DNA of 64,000 nucleotides from Labia minor (GCA_963082975.1 OY720347.1:11390225-11454224); one strand, 5' to 3'; shown: positions 23,280-35,542, counted from the first letter of the stretch. Translations and numbers: made by a program. Notes: generated by a model not told the origin, from the sequence alone.

Positions 23280-23525
23280 TTAATTTTTTTTTTTTTTGGA
23301 GTTATGCGTGTTGTGTGTCATAATGCGAGGCCCACCCCCGTTGCATTGGCTCCCCGGGTCATTTGCTACCACAAACATTTAATTGAAATTCCTCGTTGTG
23401 CATGTTGTTGAGTACGGATGGCGCCAATGAAGGAAAAGGGGGAAGGGGGGGGGGGCAAGGCACACACAGAGGCGCATTCTTCTGTCTCTCTCCCCTTCTC
23501 TCTTAAGTTAGAATGTCTTAAGCGG
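23280..23525. promoter_or_regulatory. GC-rich island
   Basis: Complex sequence including gcgaggcccacccccgttgc, ggctccccgggtcatttgc, a G-run aaggggggggggg-like tract near 23440-23456, and ctgtctctctccccttctct. No supported ORF. It may be a promoter or enhancer of a gene outside the window. Confidence 0.28.
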
Positions 23526-24013
23526 TTTGTTAATTTTCAAAAATGTCTCATTTAGAGAAAGCAACAAGGGTGGGCCCTTTTGCCCTTCTAACAAGTATAA
23601 ATCACAACATCTTGAAGTTGATGAAACATTTTCAATGTAAGCTTTGTTTTGGAAATTTGATTTTCTTAATTTCGATTTATAATAAAAACAACTCACATTT
23701 AAATTATGCATTTGTATTTTTTAGGCACACCAGTAATTATATTCAGTTACATTACCACACCATCACAATCCATTCTTCACTCTCATCTAAGTTCTTCATT
23801 CATTTATAAGTATTGTCCCTCTAAACAATTCTTGGTCTCTTCATTGGTTCATATATCCTAATTTATATTTCATATTTTACAAATCTTATCTGCTTATATC
23901 TCATTCTATTTTAATTTTACAGATGTATTTTGTAGTATTTATTATTAATGTTTGAGAAAAAGAATTTTATTTTTTATTATAAACTTATAAAACCTAAAAT
24001 TACTAATTTTCTT

Positions 24014-24283
24014 CAGTGATGTATTGATAAAATAAGAAGTAAGGGATCGCATAGTGGAAGTAAAAAAAAGTCCTATTTTCAGCAAAATATTTTTTTCCAT
24101 ATAAGTTTTTATTTTTTCTTATTGTTTCTATACAAAATATTAACGAGCACAAAAAAAAGAAATTGTCACAGTAGATTTAAGTAGCAGTTGTCAGGACATG
24201 AAAAGTACTGGAACGCGTTCCGGTTCTGAAAAAAGGTAAGGGAACGTTGTTCCCCCGTGTTCCACTCCCAATACACAACTGCC
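24014..24283. mobile_element. Possible hAT-type MITE within family H copy 2
   Basis: cagtgatgtattg and caatacacaactg are inverted ends. The interior includes cgttccggttctg. No matching 8-bp duplication is visible. A related end lies at 8938. Confidence 0.45.
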
Positions 24284-25400
24284 TGAATTTACTTATTTTT
24301 TTATTGTATTGTAAATATAAATTTTATAATAGATAAATAGATAAATAGTTATTATTCTACATTGAATAAATGCTAAATCAATTGAAATATTATATATTCA
24401 ATGATTTAATTTAAATATGTTATATATGTAATATTTGATCTTTTTATTTGATATTCTCGTTAGTCTTTATTAAAGCTATTAGTGAAGAGAGAGAAGAGAG
24501 ATGTATTTTAAAAATAATAAAATTATTATTAGTAAATTCCTTAATAGTCAAATGACAAGAATTTAATTCAAGCCAATTGAATATTATTTATTACAATAGT
24601 TTCATTTGATATATTAATAGAAAATAATTCTTCCCTTCTTCATACGCTTGCGTGTATGTATTTTTAATTTATTTAATGAATCTTTTATCTTGAAATCCTA
24701 TTATTATGTATTTTTACTATTTAGTATTGTGATCACGAAAATTTTCGATGTTGAGATTTTGATGTTTTTATACATTTTGAAGGTTCCTGAATCATTTTCA
24801 CTAAGGTTGAGAAAAATGTCTGTGTGTGTGTGTATGTGTGTATGTATGTAACCAAGTTTACGAAAAAACAGTTTGAGCTAGAATGATGAAATTTGGTACA
24901 TGGGTCTTATTCAAAATTCATAGTTTTCTATCAACTTTTGAGAAATGTAGCTCAACGGGAAGAGGGTCATTACCTACAACGTTTTGTTTTTTTTCTTCTA
25001 AAGTGACCGTAAAAATAAAGATATATGTTTGATAATTTTTCACATGATTTATAATTGTATAAAACTGCTATATATAGATTTTCAGCTTGATTGAATTGCT
25101 GAAAGTACCAGAATTAATTTTTTAACACTGCAAATCTCACGCGCCAACACGTGACGTGGTGCCATCAACAAAGAGCCAATCATGCGCTGGTTTAATAAAT
25201 ATGATTTATTAATTTTAATTTATAATTTAATTAATTTAAATTAATATATAATTTATTTAATCCAATTCAAATTTGCGAGATAGTCGAGTGGAGACACTAC
25301 AGATTTTATTTGTATTTTTTTAGATTTACTAACTTAAAGAAAAAATCTATTTACATTAAAATTAAACCAAAATTTAATTTTAATAATTTTGAAATTCTTG
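24064..25400 (+). repeat. Family H direct repeat, copy 2, with family E insertion
   Basis: Same unit as 20157-20760, split at 24715/25303 by a family E element. The flank aacttaaagaaaaaatctat and attaaaccaaaatttaattt continues after the insertion, as in copy 1. Confidence 0.8.
24716..25302 (+). mobile_element. Family E element, copy 4
   Basis: Inserted in an H repeat. Starts actatttagtattgtgatca and ends tcgagtggagacactacag. Comparison with the empty site at 20711 gives the borders to within a few T residues. Confidence 0.88.
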
Positions 25401-25959
25401 ATTTTCTTTCTTTTTAAGTATAATAAATTCGAAATTGTTTAGAATTCTAAAATAAAATACTTATGCTTTCATTATTCTACCTTTAAATTATTTTTTTCAA
25501 CTGTTGTTACCATTTCAATTTTTAATTAAATATTTACATCTTTATACAAAAATTTAAAAATATTAAGTTCAATATTTAGATAATTGTTATTTTATTTTCT
25601 AATTATATGTGTTATTACATATATATATATGTGTGTGTGTGTGAATATATATGTATGTGTCTTTTTCAAACAAAAATAAAAAAAAAATAAAATGGCATAT
25701 TATATGATTATAATCATGCGGCCATCAGATGCAACTGAAATTAAAATATAAATCATGAAAATTGCATTTAATTATAATATATTATTTTATTAGTTTATGT
25801 TTGGGTTAATAAATATGAATGAAATGGGTAGAGGGTTCATTTTAGATCTTGTTGTTGTTGTTGTTGTTTTCCTCTCTTACTCTTTTTATTTATTTATTTA
25901 TTTATTTTATCTAAAATTTTAATCGAATTTCTCTCGTTTTTTTTTCCTTTCTCATTCCA

Positions 25960-26820
25960 GTTGGAGGACTCGAGAGAGGGAGGCCATTGCTCACCCGGAG
26001 GTCTATTTTCATTGCTTGCTGTGTGTACAGTGTCTCTCTGCGAAGATAGATCGATTACAGTGGCGCTCTCGGAGGGACAGTGGCAGAGATAAGAACTTGA
26101 TGAATGGCCGCGAAAAGAGGATGGGATGAGGAAGAGAGAGAGAGAGAGAGATGGTTGGCGAATTAAACCCATCCGAGGAACGAGAAGAGGGAAAAATTCC
26201 CATTGCAGCCAACATAACAGCAAACGAGCCTTTCTCTCTCTTTCGAGTAATATTTGCTGTGTGTGTGTGTTTGTGTGTGTGTAGAAACATGCATGCACGC
26301 ATGCACGCAAAAGAGCACGCGAACCTCCTCCTCCTCCTCCTCCCAGGGGGCGTATCGGCTTCCAGGATCGAATCAAGATCTGCGCTCCTTGTCTCGCTTA
26401 CAATCCGTGGCAATCGTTCTCTCTCACTCGCACTCGCGACCTCGACGCTACCACCGCCTTCAACCCCGCATCTTTTGCTTCGTTGCTATCTTCGTTGCAG
26501 CCACCCCCGCCCTCTTTTTCGTCCCCATCTCCCAAGCTCGCTTATCTCGCCTACACAATATCTTTTCCCTTCTCTTATCTTGTCACAGATTTCAGTTGAA
26601 AAGCGCTTGGAGCGGCGGCGGCGGCGGCATCACAACGTCCTAAAATCTTTGAAACTCGCACCATGGAACACTTGTCAAGAGAAAAGAGAATAGGGCTATA
26701 TATGCGGGGGTGGATGAAGTTGTGGAGAGAGTGGAAAGAAGGGAAAAGGGAGTCACTCTCAACGGGACAAATTCAATTCTCTCATTTTAGATCCAAAGTC
26801 AAAGAACTCAAAACACTTTT
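25960..26820. promoter_or_regulatory. Large GC-rich island, candidate promoter region
   Basis: About 860 bp with purine/pyrimidine tracts: (GA)n near 26132, (GT)n near 26257-26281, cctcctcctcctcctcc and ggcggcggcggcggc. Overlapping ORFs run on both strands, which suggests composition rather than coding. A Kozak-like caccatgg at 26660 opens only ten codons. A promoter or 5' exon of an outlying gene is possible. Confidence 0.35.
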
Positions 26821-27051
26821 AAGCCAATCCTAGTGTAATTAATGTACCATCTCCAATTAAACAATTTTATTTGTATTTTGACGACGCATCTCTCGCAACA
26901 TTTATTTAATATCCTACTTTCATTTATATACAATATATATATGTATATATATATATATATATATATACTTCTGACTAGAGATTTTCAATCTCAAAAAAAA
27001 AAAAAAAAAAATAACTGGGAGATCTGAGTAATCAAAAATTCTTCAAATATA

Positions 27052-27755
27052 TACTACATGGGCTTTTCAGCCGGGATTTTTCAATAGGTGACGCCATTAG
27101 AAGATGAACATGACTCATTTCGAGAGGTTCATCTGCCACTAGTTTATGTATGATGTATCATGACATTTCGTCCATTCGTTTAAAAGCTACAGTCTTTTGA
27201 ATGACGCTACTTTCGCCTTCATAAGAAAAATGGAAAAATAAGGAATATCGCCTCTTGATTAAACATTGTTTTTTAATGAGAAGAACTTGTGAACAATCAT
27301 TGTAGTGGTTGCAGAAATGTTATCGCACATCTGATCCTTCGAGAACAATGTTTAATTAACAAGCGATATTCCTATTTTTCCATTTTTCTTATGAAGGCGA
27401 AAGTAGCGTCACTCAAACGACTGTAACTTGTAGATGTTAAAATGAAAAAACAGGAATATCGCGTCTTGATTAAACAAAGAGAAAAACTTGTGAACAATCA
27501 GGTTGCAGGAATGTTATCCCACATCTGCTCCTTCGAGAACAACAGTTTATTAACAGTTTATTCCTGTTTTTCCATTTTTCTTATGAAGGCGAAAGTAGCG
27601 TCACTCAAACGACTGTAGCTTGTAAACGAATGGACGAAATGTCATAATACATCGTACATAAACTAGTGGCAGATGAGCCTCTCGAAATGAGTCATGTTCA
27701 TCTTCTAGTGGCGTCACCTATTAAAAAATCCCAGGACTTTTCAGCCCATGTAGTA
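27052..27755. mobile_element. Long foldback mariner derivative
   Basis: Left actacatgggcttttcagcc and right ggacttttcagcccatgtag start inverted arms of about 200 bp. Shared inside are gaacatgactcatttcgag, ctgccactagtttatgta and acgctactttcgccttcat. Two inner pieces repeat aatatcgcgtcttgattaaa, which fits a mariner N-terminus (QEYRVLIKH). No intact ORF. Confidence 0.8.
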
Positions 27756-27893
27756 TATATATATTTCATTCAATAAATATTTAATGAACTTGATAAAATA
27801 ATTGAAATAATTAAGATGTGACAAAATTAATCTCAAAATTATTTCAATTCGTGATAGAACAGAGATATAGAAGAGTAAACACAAATTTTTTTT

Positions 27894-28502
27894 ACTATCT
27901 CGCCAGAGATAGTTTTGAGAATCACGAAAATTGTTGATGTTAAGATTTTGATTTTTTCATACGTTTTGAAGGCCCCTAAGTCAAGGTTGAGAAAAATGAC
28001 TATGTGTGTGTGTGTGCCCAAGATTACGCAAAAACGGTTTGAGCTAGAATAATGAAATTTGTACAAGAGCATTATTCAAAATTCCTATTTTTCTATCAAC
28101 TTTTGAGAAATGTAGCTCAACCAGAAGAGGACTATTACCTACCACGTTTTGATTTTTATCCCCTCTAAACTGACTGTAAAAATATAGATATATGTTTGAT
28201 AGTTTTTCACATGAACTGCTATATATAGAATTTCAGCTTGATTGAATTGCTGAAAGTACCGGAATTTTTGTTATTTTAAATTTTGACTTAAAATAATTAT
28301 ATAAAATGAAGGTAAAGGTTTTAAATTTAAATTTAAAAATTGTTAATTAATTAATTTAATTGAAAAACAATATTATACTGTAAATTTAAATTTTTTATTT
28401 AATTAATCCAATTTATAATTTAATTAAGTAATTAATTTAAAAATAATATATGTTAATTAATCCAATTCAAATTTGCGAGATTGTCGATTGGAGACACTCC
28501 AG
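27894..28502 (+). mobile_element. Family E element, copy 5
   Basis: actatctcgccagagatagt at the start, short (GT)n at 28003-28015, and ggagacactccag at the end. T-rich flanks lie on both sides. Confidence 0.85.
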
Positions 28503-28639
28503 ATTTTTTAAATTAATAAAACTAATTCTCCAACAACTGCCTGGTTTTGATCAGGTTAATTATGAACACGCCAAAATGTATTTAGACTCAGAATTCAATA
28601 AACAATTTTACGTTTATAATCATGAACAGAATTAAGCAA

Positions 28640-29060
28640 CATATAGTAGAACGAGCTGGGAACTGAGATCTTTTGATTTGGCTTTGAAACCAAATCAGGT
28701 GGAAAGCAGTATTTTGAAAGTGGAGTTTGAAATTACCAACTCTTTTTTTTTTTTATAAAATTTCCCAGGAATTTTTAGTATTAAAATAAAAATTTATATA
28801 AAAAAAATCAATAGTTTTTATTCGAATTGAAATTGAATTCAAAAAAATTCGTTTTGACAATTTAAGATCAAAAGTTCCGTCTTACTCCTTTTTTCTCTGT
28901 TGCAATGACAATCATTGAACGACTGAATGAATTAAGGGTTGGAATCGCTTTGTAACCTGCTGCACCTGCATGGTTAGTTCTTTGCACATTGTTTTCTTTT
29001 GTGATTTTCCATAAAGTTTCTGGATGTGTAAAATCTTAAGTGATTTAGATCCCCAATGAA
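28640..29060. other. Unique, moderately complex non-coding DNA
   Basis: Not repeated elsewhere in the window. It holds a hairpin, gatttggctttgaaaccaaa followed by tc (28675-28697), and agatcaaaag, a TCF-like site. The ORF at 28450-28635 is mainly family E sequence. Regulatory role possible, not shown. Confidence 0.25.
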
Positions 29061-29177
29061 TAAAAAATAAAGATAGCGAAAAGTGGAGAAGAAGGTTGAA
29101 TTAAACTTCGACATTGAACTCTCCATTCCTTTAGATAATTTTATTTTAAAAATTTATTATTTTTATCATCATTTTTT

Positions 29178-29780
29178 ACTATCTCGCCAGAGATAGTATT
29201 GCGATCACGAACATTTTCGATGTCGAGATTTTGATGTATTTATACGTTTTGAATGTTTCTGAATCATTTTCACTAAGGTTGAGAAAAATGTCTGTGTGTG
29301 TGTGTGTGTGTGTATGCATGTAGACAAGATTACGTAAAAACGGTTTGAGCTAGAATAATGAAATTTGGTATACGATAATTATTCAAAATTGGTAGTTTTC
29401 TATCAACTTTTGAGAAATGTAGCTCATCCGGAAGAAGATCATTATCTACTACGTTTATATTTTTTTCATCTAAACTGACCTTTAAGATATTTAAAGATAT
29501 ATGTTTGATGGTTTTTCACATGATTTCAAATTGTATAAAACTGCTATATATAGAATTTCAGCTTGATTGAATCGCTGAAAGTACCGGAATTAATTTTTTA
29601 ACATTGCAAATCTTACGCCAACACGTGACATGGTGCCATCAACAAAGAGCCAAACATGCGCTGATTTAATAAATATTATTTATTCATTTTAATTTATAAT
29701 TAATTAAATTTAATTTAAATATAATTCATGTTAATTAATCCAATTCAAATTTGCGGGATAGTCTAGTGGAGACACTCCAG
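29178..29780 (+). mobile_element. Family E element, copy 6 (fullest copy)
   Basis: Complete from actatctcgccagagatagt to gtggagacactccag, with (GT)n at 29293-29313 and all internal blocks, including aaacggtttgagctagaata. This is the best reference copy for the family. Confidence 0.88.
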
Positions 29781-30434
29781 CTTATTAAGTTAATAATATC
29801 AAGTTCAACACTTTTGAATACACGCTCCTACTTAATTACCTTTTTACTTTGTTATATTACTTCAAATGAGTATATTTTTTCATCTTTGTGTTTGTATAAT
29901 ATGTATTGTATTATAATTCTGACTCGGTCAATTTGATGATGTCCAAATATATATAAAGAGAAATAAAAAAGGTCATAATCAATAGCTTAAGAGAAAAATG
30001 TAATTTCGTTTATATCAAACAAAAAAAAAAATTAATTGAAAGTTATATTTAATCTAGGGAATAATTATAAAAATTCATTTCTAAATTAATCAAGATGTAA
30101 CCATTTATCATTTTTTTTTAAAAAAAAATATGTTTCTAAAAGAAATAACCATAAGATGAAAAATTTAACATTTTTTCAGAAATATTTAATCTATTTTTGA
30201 AAATTTTTATTTGTGTTGATTATAAATTTAAATTTTTATTTTTTTATTTTCCATTTAAGATCTACATCAGCCCTTTCTTTGGGCAACAATAAATCGTTTA
30301 CAATATATACTACCTATTTCTCCTATCCATTTATATTGTAAATATTATTGTAAATTTAAATTTAATCCAAAATAATATATTATAAGAATATAGGTAATTC
30401 ATTAAAATCTACATCTTTTCATAATTTTGTAATA

Positions 30435-30436
<2 letters not shown>

Positions 30437-30474
<38 letters not shown>
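30437..30474. repeat. (TA)n microsatellite
   Basis: About 19 TA units directly before the foldback element at 30475. Other TA runs lie at 26936, 35548, 42131 and 42817. Confidence 0.9.
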
Positions 30475-30477
<3 letters not shown>

Positions 30478-31193
30478 GTTCAGATTAGTTGTTTTGTCAT
30501 GGATTTTGATAAAATTTTACCTTTTTTTAATTCCAAACAAACTTTCCTTATGCAATATTTCTCGGTCTCTTCTAAGATTTTTTAATTTTGACAGATTAGC
30601 TAGTTATCATCGAAATGTGCAGCCATTAAGTAATGTTTTATTGACTAATTCACTAATTATTCACTTATTCACTAATTTTCGGTTTTTTTCGGTTCGGTTT
30701 GGATATAAGAAAATTATATGTGTGTTGCTAGCCTTCCATGAAACGCCCAAACTGGAGGACAAGACGGATTTACAAACTTAAAGACCACTGCACGAAAATT
30801 AACTGGATTAAGGGGTCAGAGTCCAGGAAGACCTAAGAAAAGATGGAAGGAGAGTTATCACTTATCATTCCGACGTCTGAAACATTGGTTGAACAGGTGC
30901 ACGCATCTATAAAGAAGAAGAAGAATAAAAAGAAGAATTAATTTTTTAATTTTTCTATATCCAATCCGAACTAAAAAAAAAAAAATTAGTGGAGCCCTCT
31001 GCTGATCAAATTAATAAAACATGGTAGCTAAATAGAATATCAATGGATTCATATGCAAATTTTAATAATTTTTATACAGTAAACTAGAAGCGACCCGGAA
31101 AATTTGCATAAGAAAAGATTCTTTGGAATTAACAAAGGAATCCATTGGTTAAGTTTTATCCAAATCCATGACATGACAACTAATCTGAACAAT
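30475..31193. mobile_element. Foldback element, second copy, carrying a LINE fragment
   Basis: Ends attgttcagattagttgttt and acaactaatctgaacaat are inverted, differing from copy 1 at 11268 in the outermost part. The interior (cattaagtaatgttttattg and ttcggttcggtttggatat) matches copy 1. The match is interrupted by foreign sequence at about 30728-30945. Confidence 0.78.
30728..30945 (+). mobile_element. LINE 3' end fragment with (AAG)n tail
   Basis: The plus strand gives SPGRPKKRWKESYHL in the style of LINE C-termini (GRPRKRW), then aagaagaagaataaaaagaa. It is inserted in the foldback element. Confidence 0.6.
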
Positions 31194-31339
31194 TATCATA
31201 TACACCGTTGATTGATTGATTTAAATTCATTTATATTCCTTCTTTTTAAAAAAAAATAAACAAACACACACCTATCTCTCTCTCTCACTAACTCTCATCT
31301 ATATACTTCCTTTCTCCCTCTTTTTTTTCTCGTGATACA

Positions 31340-31870
31340 TTTTTTCTATTTTGACTGAGATTGAGTTTAGTTGCAAGTTGGACTTGGGGCAAGTTGCTGA
31401 GGGGGGTGGAAAGAGGAGGAGAAAGAGAGGAAGGGATGGTTGGTTGCATGACGTTTCGACGTTTTTGGCACTAGTCTCATTTCCCAGCCCTATCGAGTGA
31501 CTTTGGATTTGATGGATGACTTTTTAGGGACAGCGCAAGGAGTGGAAGAAAGGCGCGTGCCCAGGCCCGGTTGCCTTTTCAAAAGGGGTTGGCAAGCGGA
31601 TTAGGGAATTAGTTTCACACGTCTACGTCCGTTGGAGCCAGCCTCCACCTCCCCTTCCGAAGGAGGGTGCTGTTGATTTTCTGGCTTAACTTTTTAAAGA
31701 GGGCTCGTTAGCGTTTGAATAAGGGGTGGGAGGGGGAGGGGTAAGGGGGGAGTGGGTGACGCCGACCATATTGCTACTCGATCGCCCACTATTATATGCT
31801 GAGTAGAATGTCAGGGGAGAAATGAAAACCTTCCATTTGATTAACCACCCCAATCGAAAAATTGCCGTCT
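31340..31870. promoter_or_regulatory. GC-rich island
   Basis: Complex unique DNA with ggcaagttgctgag-like sequence, gcatgacgtttcgacgtttt, gtgcccaggcccggttgcc, gttggagccagcctccacct and G-rich tracts (ggaggggtaaggggggagtg). No ORF of note. Candidate regulatory block. Confidence 0.3.
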
Positions 31871-32251
31871 TTCTTTTTTAATAACCCATATTCAATTCAT
31901 TTTGCTTGTTGTAATGTCGATACACTAAACGGGATACAAACTTTATTACACGAGCACTCGTTTTACAAATTTATTCACCATTCATTGATAATGGCCATTT
32001 AATGCAGAAACCATTTATAATGAATAATTAATTTATAACGATAATTCATATTTGAAAACGCCAAAGTATATTTATTCATTTATTATAAAATGTAAATAAA
32101 TAAGTAAAATAATATAGGCTGAACTTATTTTTGTCTGAGAAAACAAAAATTTCCATATTCCAAATATTAAACATTTTGAATTTTTATTAATTTATTATTA
32201 AATAGGAATATTTTAACATTTTTACAGCTTTTGACAAAAATAAAAGATGTT

Positions 32252-32495
32252 ATTATTATTATTATTATTATTTGCGTTTGAACCATCTGGGATCACGCAA
32301 AGCTCCCACTTTGTGGTTGCTTAATTTTCGAAGTTGGTGCAGGGTTATTTAGAACAAGGGGCTTGTCAGTTCCTAGAGCGGGAGGCAGCTGGTGTTAAAT
32401 TAAATTTATTAGAAAATTTTTGTTCTTAATTGGAATCGAACGCCGACTTCATGTGTAGAAAATTGCCACTATACACGCACGGCTAAGCTGCCTCC
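32252..32495 (-). mobile_element. tRNA-derived SINE (family S2) with (TAA)n tail
   Basis: Reading from 32495 down, the head ggaggcagcttagccgtgcg and the B-box gcgttcgattcc are tRNA-like. The body includes atttaatttaaca and cagctgcctcc, shared with 47457. It ends in a (TAA)n tail, seen as (TTA)n at 32250-32271. Almost the same 51-bp sequence flanks both sides (32191-32241, 32500-32550). Confidence 0.8.
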
Positions 32496-32550
32496 TTTAT
32501 TTATTATTAAATAACAATATTTTAACATTTTTAGACCTTTAGACACAAAT

Positions 32551-33555
32551 AGTAGGTATGCAAATATGTATATGTGTATATTCTTCAATATACGATATAA
32601 TATATATTATTTAAATTATACCTTCAAAAAAATTCAAATAATTTTGTTATAAATTCACAGATGATTTTCAATTGTGGTTTGTGATACATTCAACTATTTT
32701 GAAATTTCTTGCACCGTTAGTTATATGACGAGTCAATTGATTTATAGCTTACATCAACTTTAGAACATTGATCATATTTTAGTGAGAAATTTCCAGGACA
32801 AAATTTTATAAAACAATTCTATCACTTACGTTCTGTTAAACAAGTATAATGCTTACCATTAACTTAACATTCCTATTTCTTTGTGAACCTAAGGCCAGCC
32901 ACTTTTTTACCTTTATGAAAATAAAAAAATAAAAATATGTCTAAAATGCTTATTTTTATGCTCCATTTTAACTGATTATAACCTGACTGTTGTAAATAAA
33001 ATTACACAAAATTTTTGTATATAGCAACATAAAGATATCGAATATCAAATTTAAAAAAAAAACAAAATTCTAATATTGACAAAAAAATAACAAAACAAAA
33101 AACGCAAACTGTAATTACTCCTTTGCCAACTCAATATATATACTTATATTTTTATTCAAATTCAATTAACTCGTGTATGTTAAATAATAAAATTGTTAAA
33201 AAATCAGAAATAATTAATTTATTTTATTTATTTATTTATAGCCTTGATTATGGTTCATTTATAAATATTTTTACAATATTTACATTTATAATTTTTAAAA
33301 TTGTGTAACCAGGCCCCTTAGGGCATAGGCCTCTTCCAAATCAAAATAGATAATAATTAATAATTAATAAAAAAATATTAATAAAAGATAATAATGACCA
33401 ACTCTAATAAAAGTTGATTTAAAGAAAAAATAAATTAAAATTAAAAGTTGAAGAAGTGGATTATGAGAAATTTGCATATTATTTTTTCTAAATTAGTTCT
33501 TTTTTAGGATTAATTTGTTGTTTTGTTTGTTATTGTTTTATATAAAATCTTCAAA
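32551..33555. other. AT-rich spacer
   Basis: No repeat family or gene recognised. The ORF at 33123-33308 has the amino-acid bias of random AT-rich DNA. Confidence 0.45.
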
Positions 33556-33559
33556 TGTA

Positions 33560-34265
33560 ATCAACCATTATGACAAATTAAAAAAAAGTCGTTGCCTTCT
33601 CAATGGCTTCAATCGATGCGTGCCACTTTCCTTTCATCGCCAAATGTAGTTTAGGGAACAGATAGAAGTCCCACGGAGCCAGACCTGGTGAATATGGCGA
33701 ATGATGCAAAGGAATAACGTGATTTCTGACCAAAAATTCAGTTACAAGTCGCGAACGATCGTGCAAAAGAGTCCAACTGCCGATTTCTCGTTATTCTGGC
33801 CGAATACGACGAATTCTTGCCAGCAAACGCTTCATGACGCCTAAAACTCTCCAGTGATTGTCTGGCCAGGTGGAACAAATTCTTTGTGGATAATTTCTTT
33901 TGAATCGTAAAAATCCGGTTCTGGGACGGCCTGATCTTTCGTCATCATCCAGCGTCTCTACCCGATTTGAATTTCCCGAACCACTCGTAAACTTGCGTAC
34001 GGGATAGACAATCATCACCATATGCATTTTGTAGCATTTGGTGCGTTTCAGTAAAAGTTTTACCAATAGCAGCTCTTTGTTTGAAACTCATTTTCCGACC
34101 GATGTACAAAACACACTGACATTTGAAACGCAATAACTTTTGTTGTATGCATCCAAATGTCATGAAATTTGTACCAGTTGTCAATGAGGGACTAAGCCAT
34201 CCATCTACGGGTAAAATGTTACAACAGATGGCATTAGTGATATTATTTTTTTTTTTAATGGAGGG
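33560..34265 (-). mobile_element. Internally deleted mariner
   Basis: The minus strand keeps the N-terminal HTH (AIGKTFTETHQMLQNAYGDD, SRTQVYEWFGKFKSGR, DDDERSGRP). After a deletion come WRVLGVMKRLLARIRRIRPE, HDRSRLVTEF and SPYSPGLAPWDFYLFPKL. The first catalytic Asp region is lost. Borders are approximate. Confidence 0.82.
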
Positions 34266-35212
34266 TGTATTATATTAATTTTATTATATACAGCTTAATA
34301 TTATAGGAATTCATAAAAAAAATTATTTAAATCTATTTAGAATAATTTTCTTATATATTTTTTCTAGAATAATTAATTTTGTTAGATGAATCATGATTTA
34401 GTGTGAATATAATTTCAGTTATATCCCTATTTTCTTAAATAATGCCCTGTCTCCAAATAGAGGGGCGCACACTAGATTTTCACATTGTTAGCTAAATTTT
34501 TAAGAAGTGATAAGAACTGCGTTAAAGTCATATTTCAAAGAATATTAAAAAAAAAAAAAAAATTAAAAAAAATTTTCTTTTTAAGTCGCAAGCGCCTCTA
34601 ATTACTTCTTGGGGTTATTTCAAACTGTCAGAGAAGAAGAAGAAGAAGAAGAAGAAGGAAACTCTGACTTGTTACTTTAGGGGATTTTGTCTTGAAAACT
34701 TTTTTTTTCTCTTAATGCCTAAAGTTTTTCTCAAGAGAGTGAGAGAAGGAACATTGAGCAAATGGTGTATGGTGAACAGGAGTGGGATGTCATAAGGATA
34801 GGGGTAAGAGGGGAAGGATTCCAAGGGTATTTTTCATTTATGTATAATATGAAATTTATTCCTTTTACTTTTTATTCTTAAAGGGTTCATTTTTTTCTTT
34901 ATGAACTAAAAGAATAAAAGAAATATGATTTTGTTTTAATTTTGATTTATTTCTAATTATCAGATAAAATGTATTTTTTTATATATATATATTTTCATAT
35001 TTTGTCGAAAACAGCATTTATCAAAATCGGTGAATGACCATGTTATTATGTTATCTTAAAATCAATTATTTTAAATACATTTTTTTAAAATTATTTAAAT
35101 TTTTAAAAATATTAAAAAAAATCAATTCACGTCGTTTATAAGATTAGTTTAGAAAAGCGATTAAAAATTCGACTCTTATCTCTTTAATCTATAATATATA
35201 TAAAAAAAATAA

Positions 35213-35425
35213 AAACCTCTGACGTCCTACGCAAGGACAACGCCTACCAAGTCAGTTGTATCAATGAGGTATCCTATGATCAGTAGAACGGGTCCTCTCA
35301 ACCTTTACCTTGATTTTCTTGATCGGAGGCGCTATCAAGTAGCTTTTACCCAATGTTGTTCCCGGAGGCTGGGTTGACTCCGTCTCATAGACCCCCGCTA
35401 GAGAAATTCCCTTGCCAGGCCCGGG
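35213..35425 (-). mobile_element. tRNA-derived SINE (family S1), 5'-truncated, left half of a palindrome
   Basis: aacctctgacgtcctacgca to cttgccaggcccggga is the minus-strand 3' body of the S1 SINE. The tRNA-like head is missing because the next, inverted copy starts at 35427. Confidence 0.8.
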
Positions 35426-35426
35426 A

Positions 35427-35542
35427 CAAGAAAATCAAGGTAAAGGTTGAGAGGACCCGTTCTACTGATCATAGGATACCTCATTGATATAACCGGCTTG
35501 ATAGACGTTGTCCTTGCGTAGGACGTACAAAGTCAGAGGTTT
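35427..35542 (+). mobile_element. tRNA-derived SINE (family S1), 3' part, right half of a palindrome
   Basis: caagaaaatcaaggtaaagg to gtacaaagtcagaggttt is the plus-strand 3' end of S1. It is inverted with respect to 35213-35320, so that both 3' ends point outward. Confidence 0.8.

Noticed and set aside
26009..26693. Four overlapping ORFs of 129-180 codons on both strands
   Set aside because: They overlap on opposite strands in a GC-rich, tract-rich block, with runs such as CVCVCVC and SSSSSS and no recognisable domain. More likely composition than coding.
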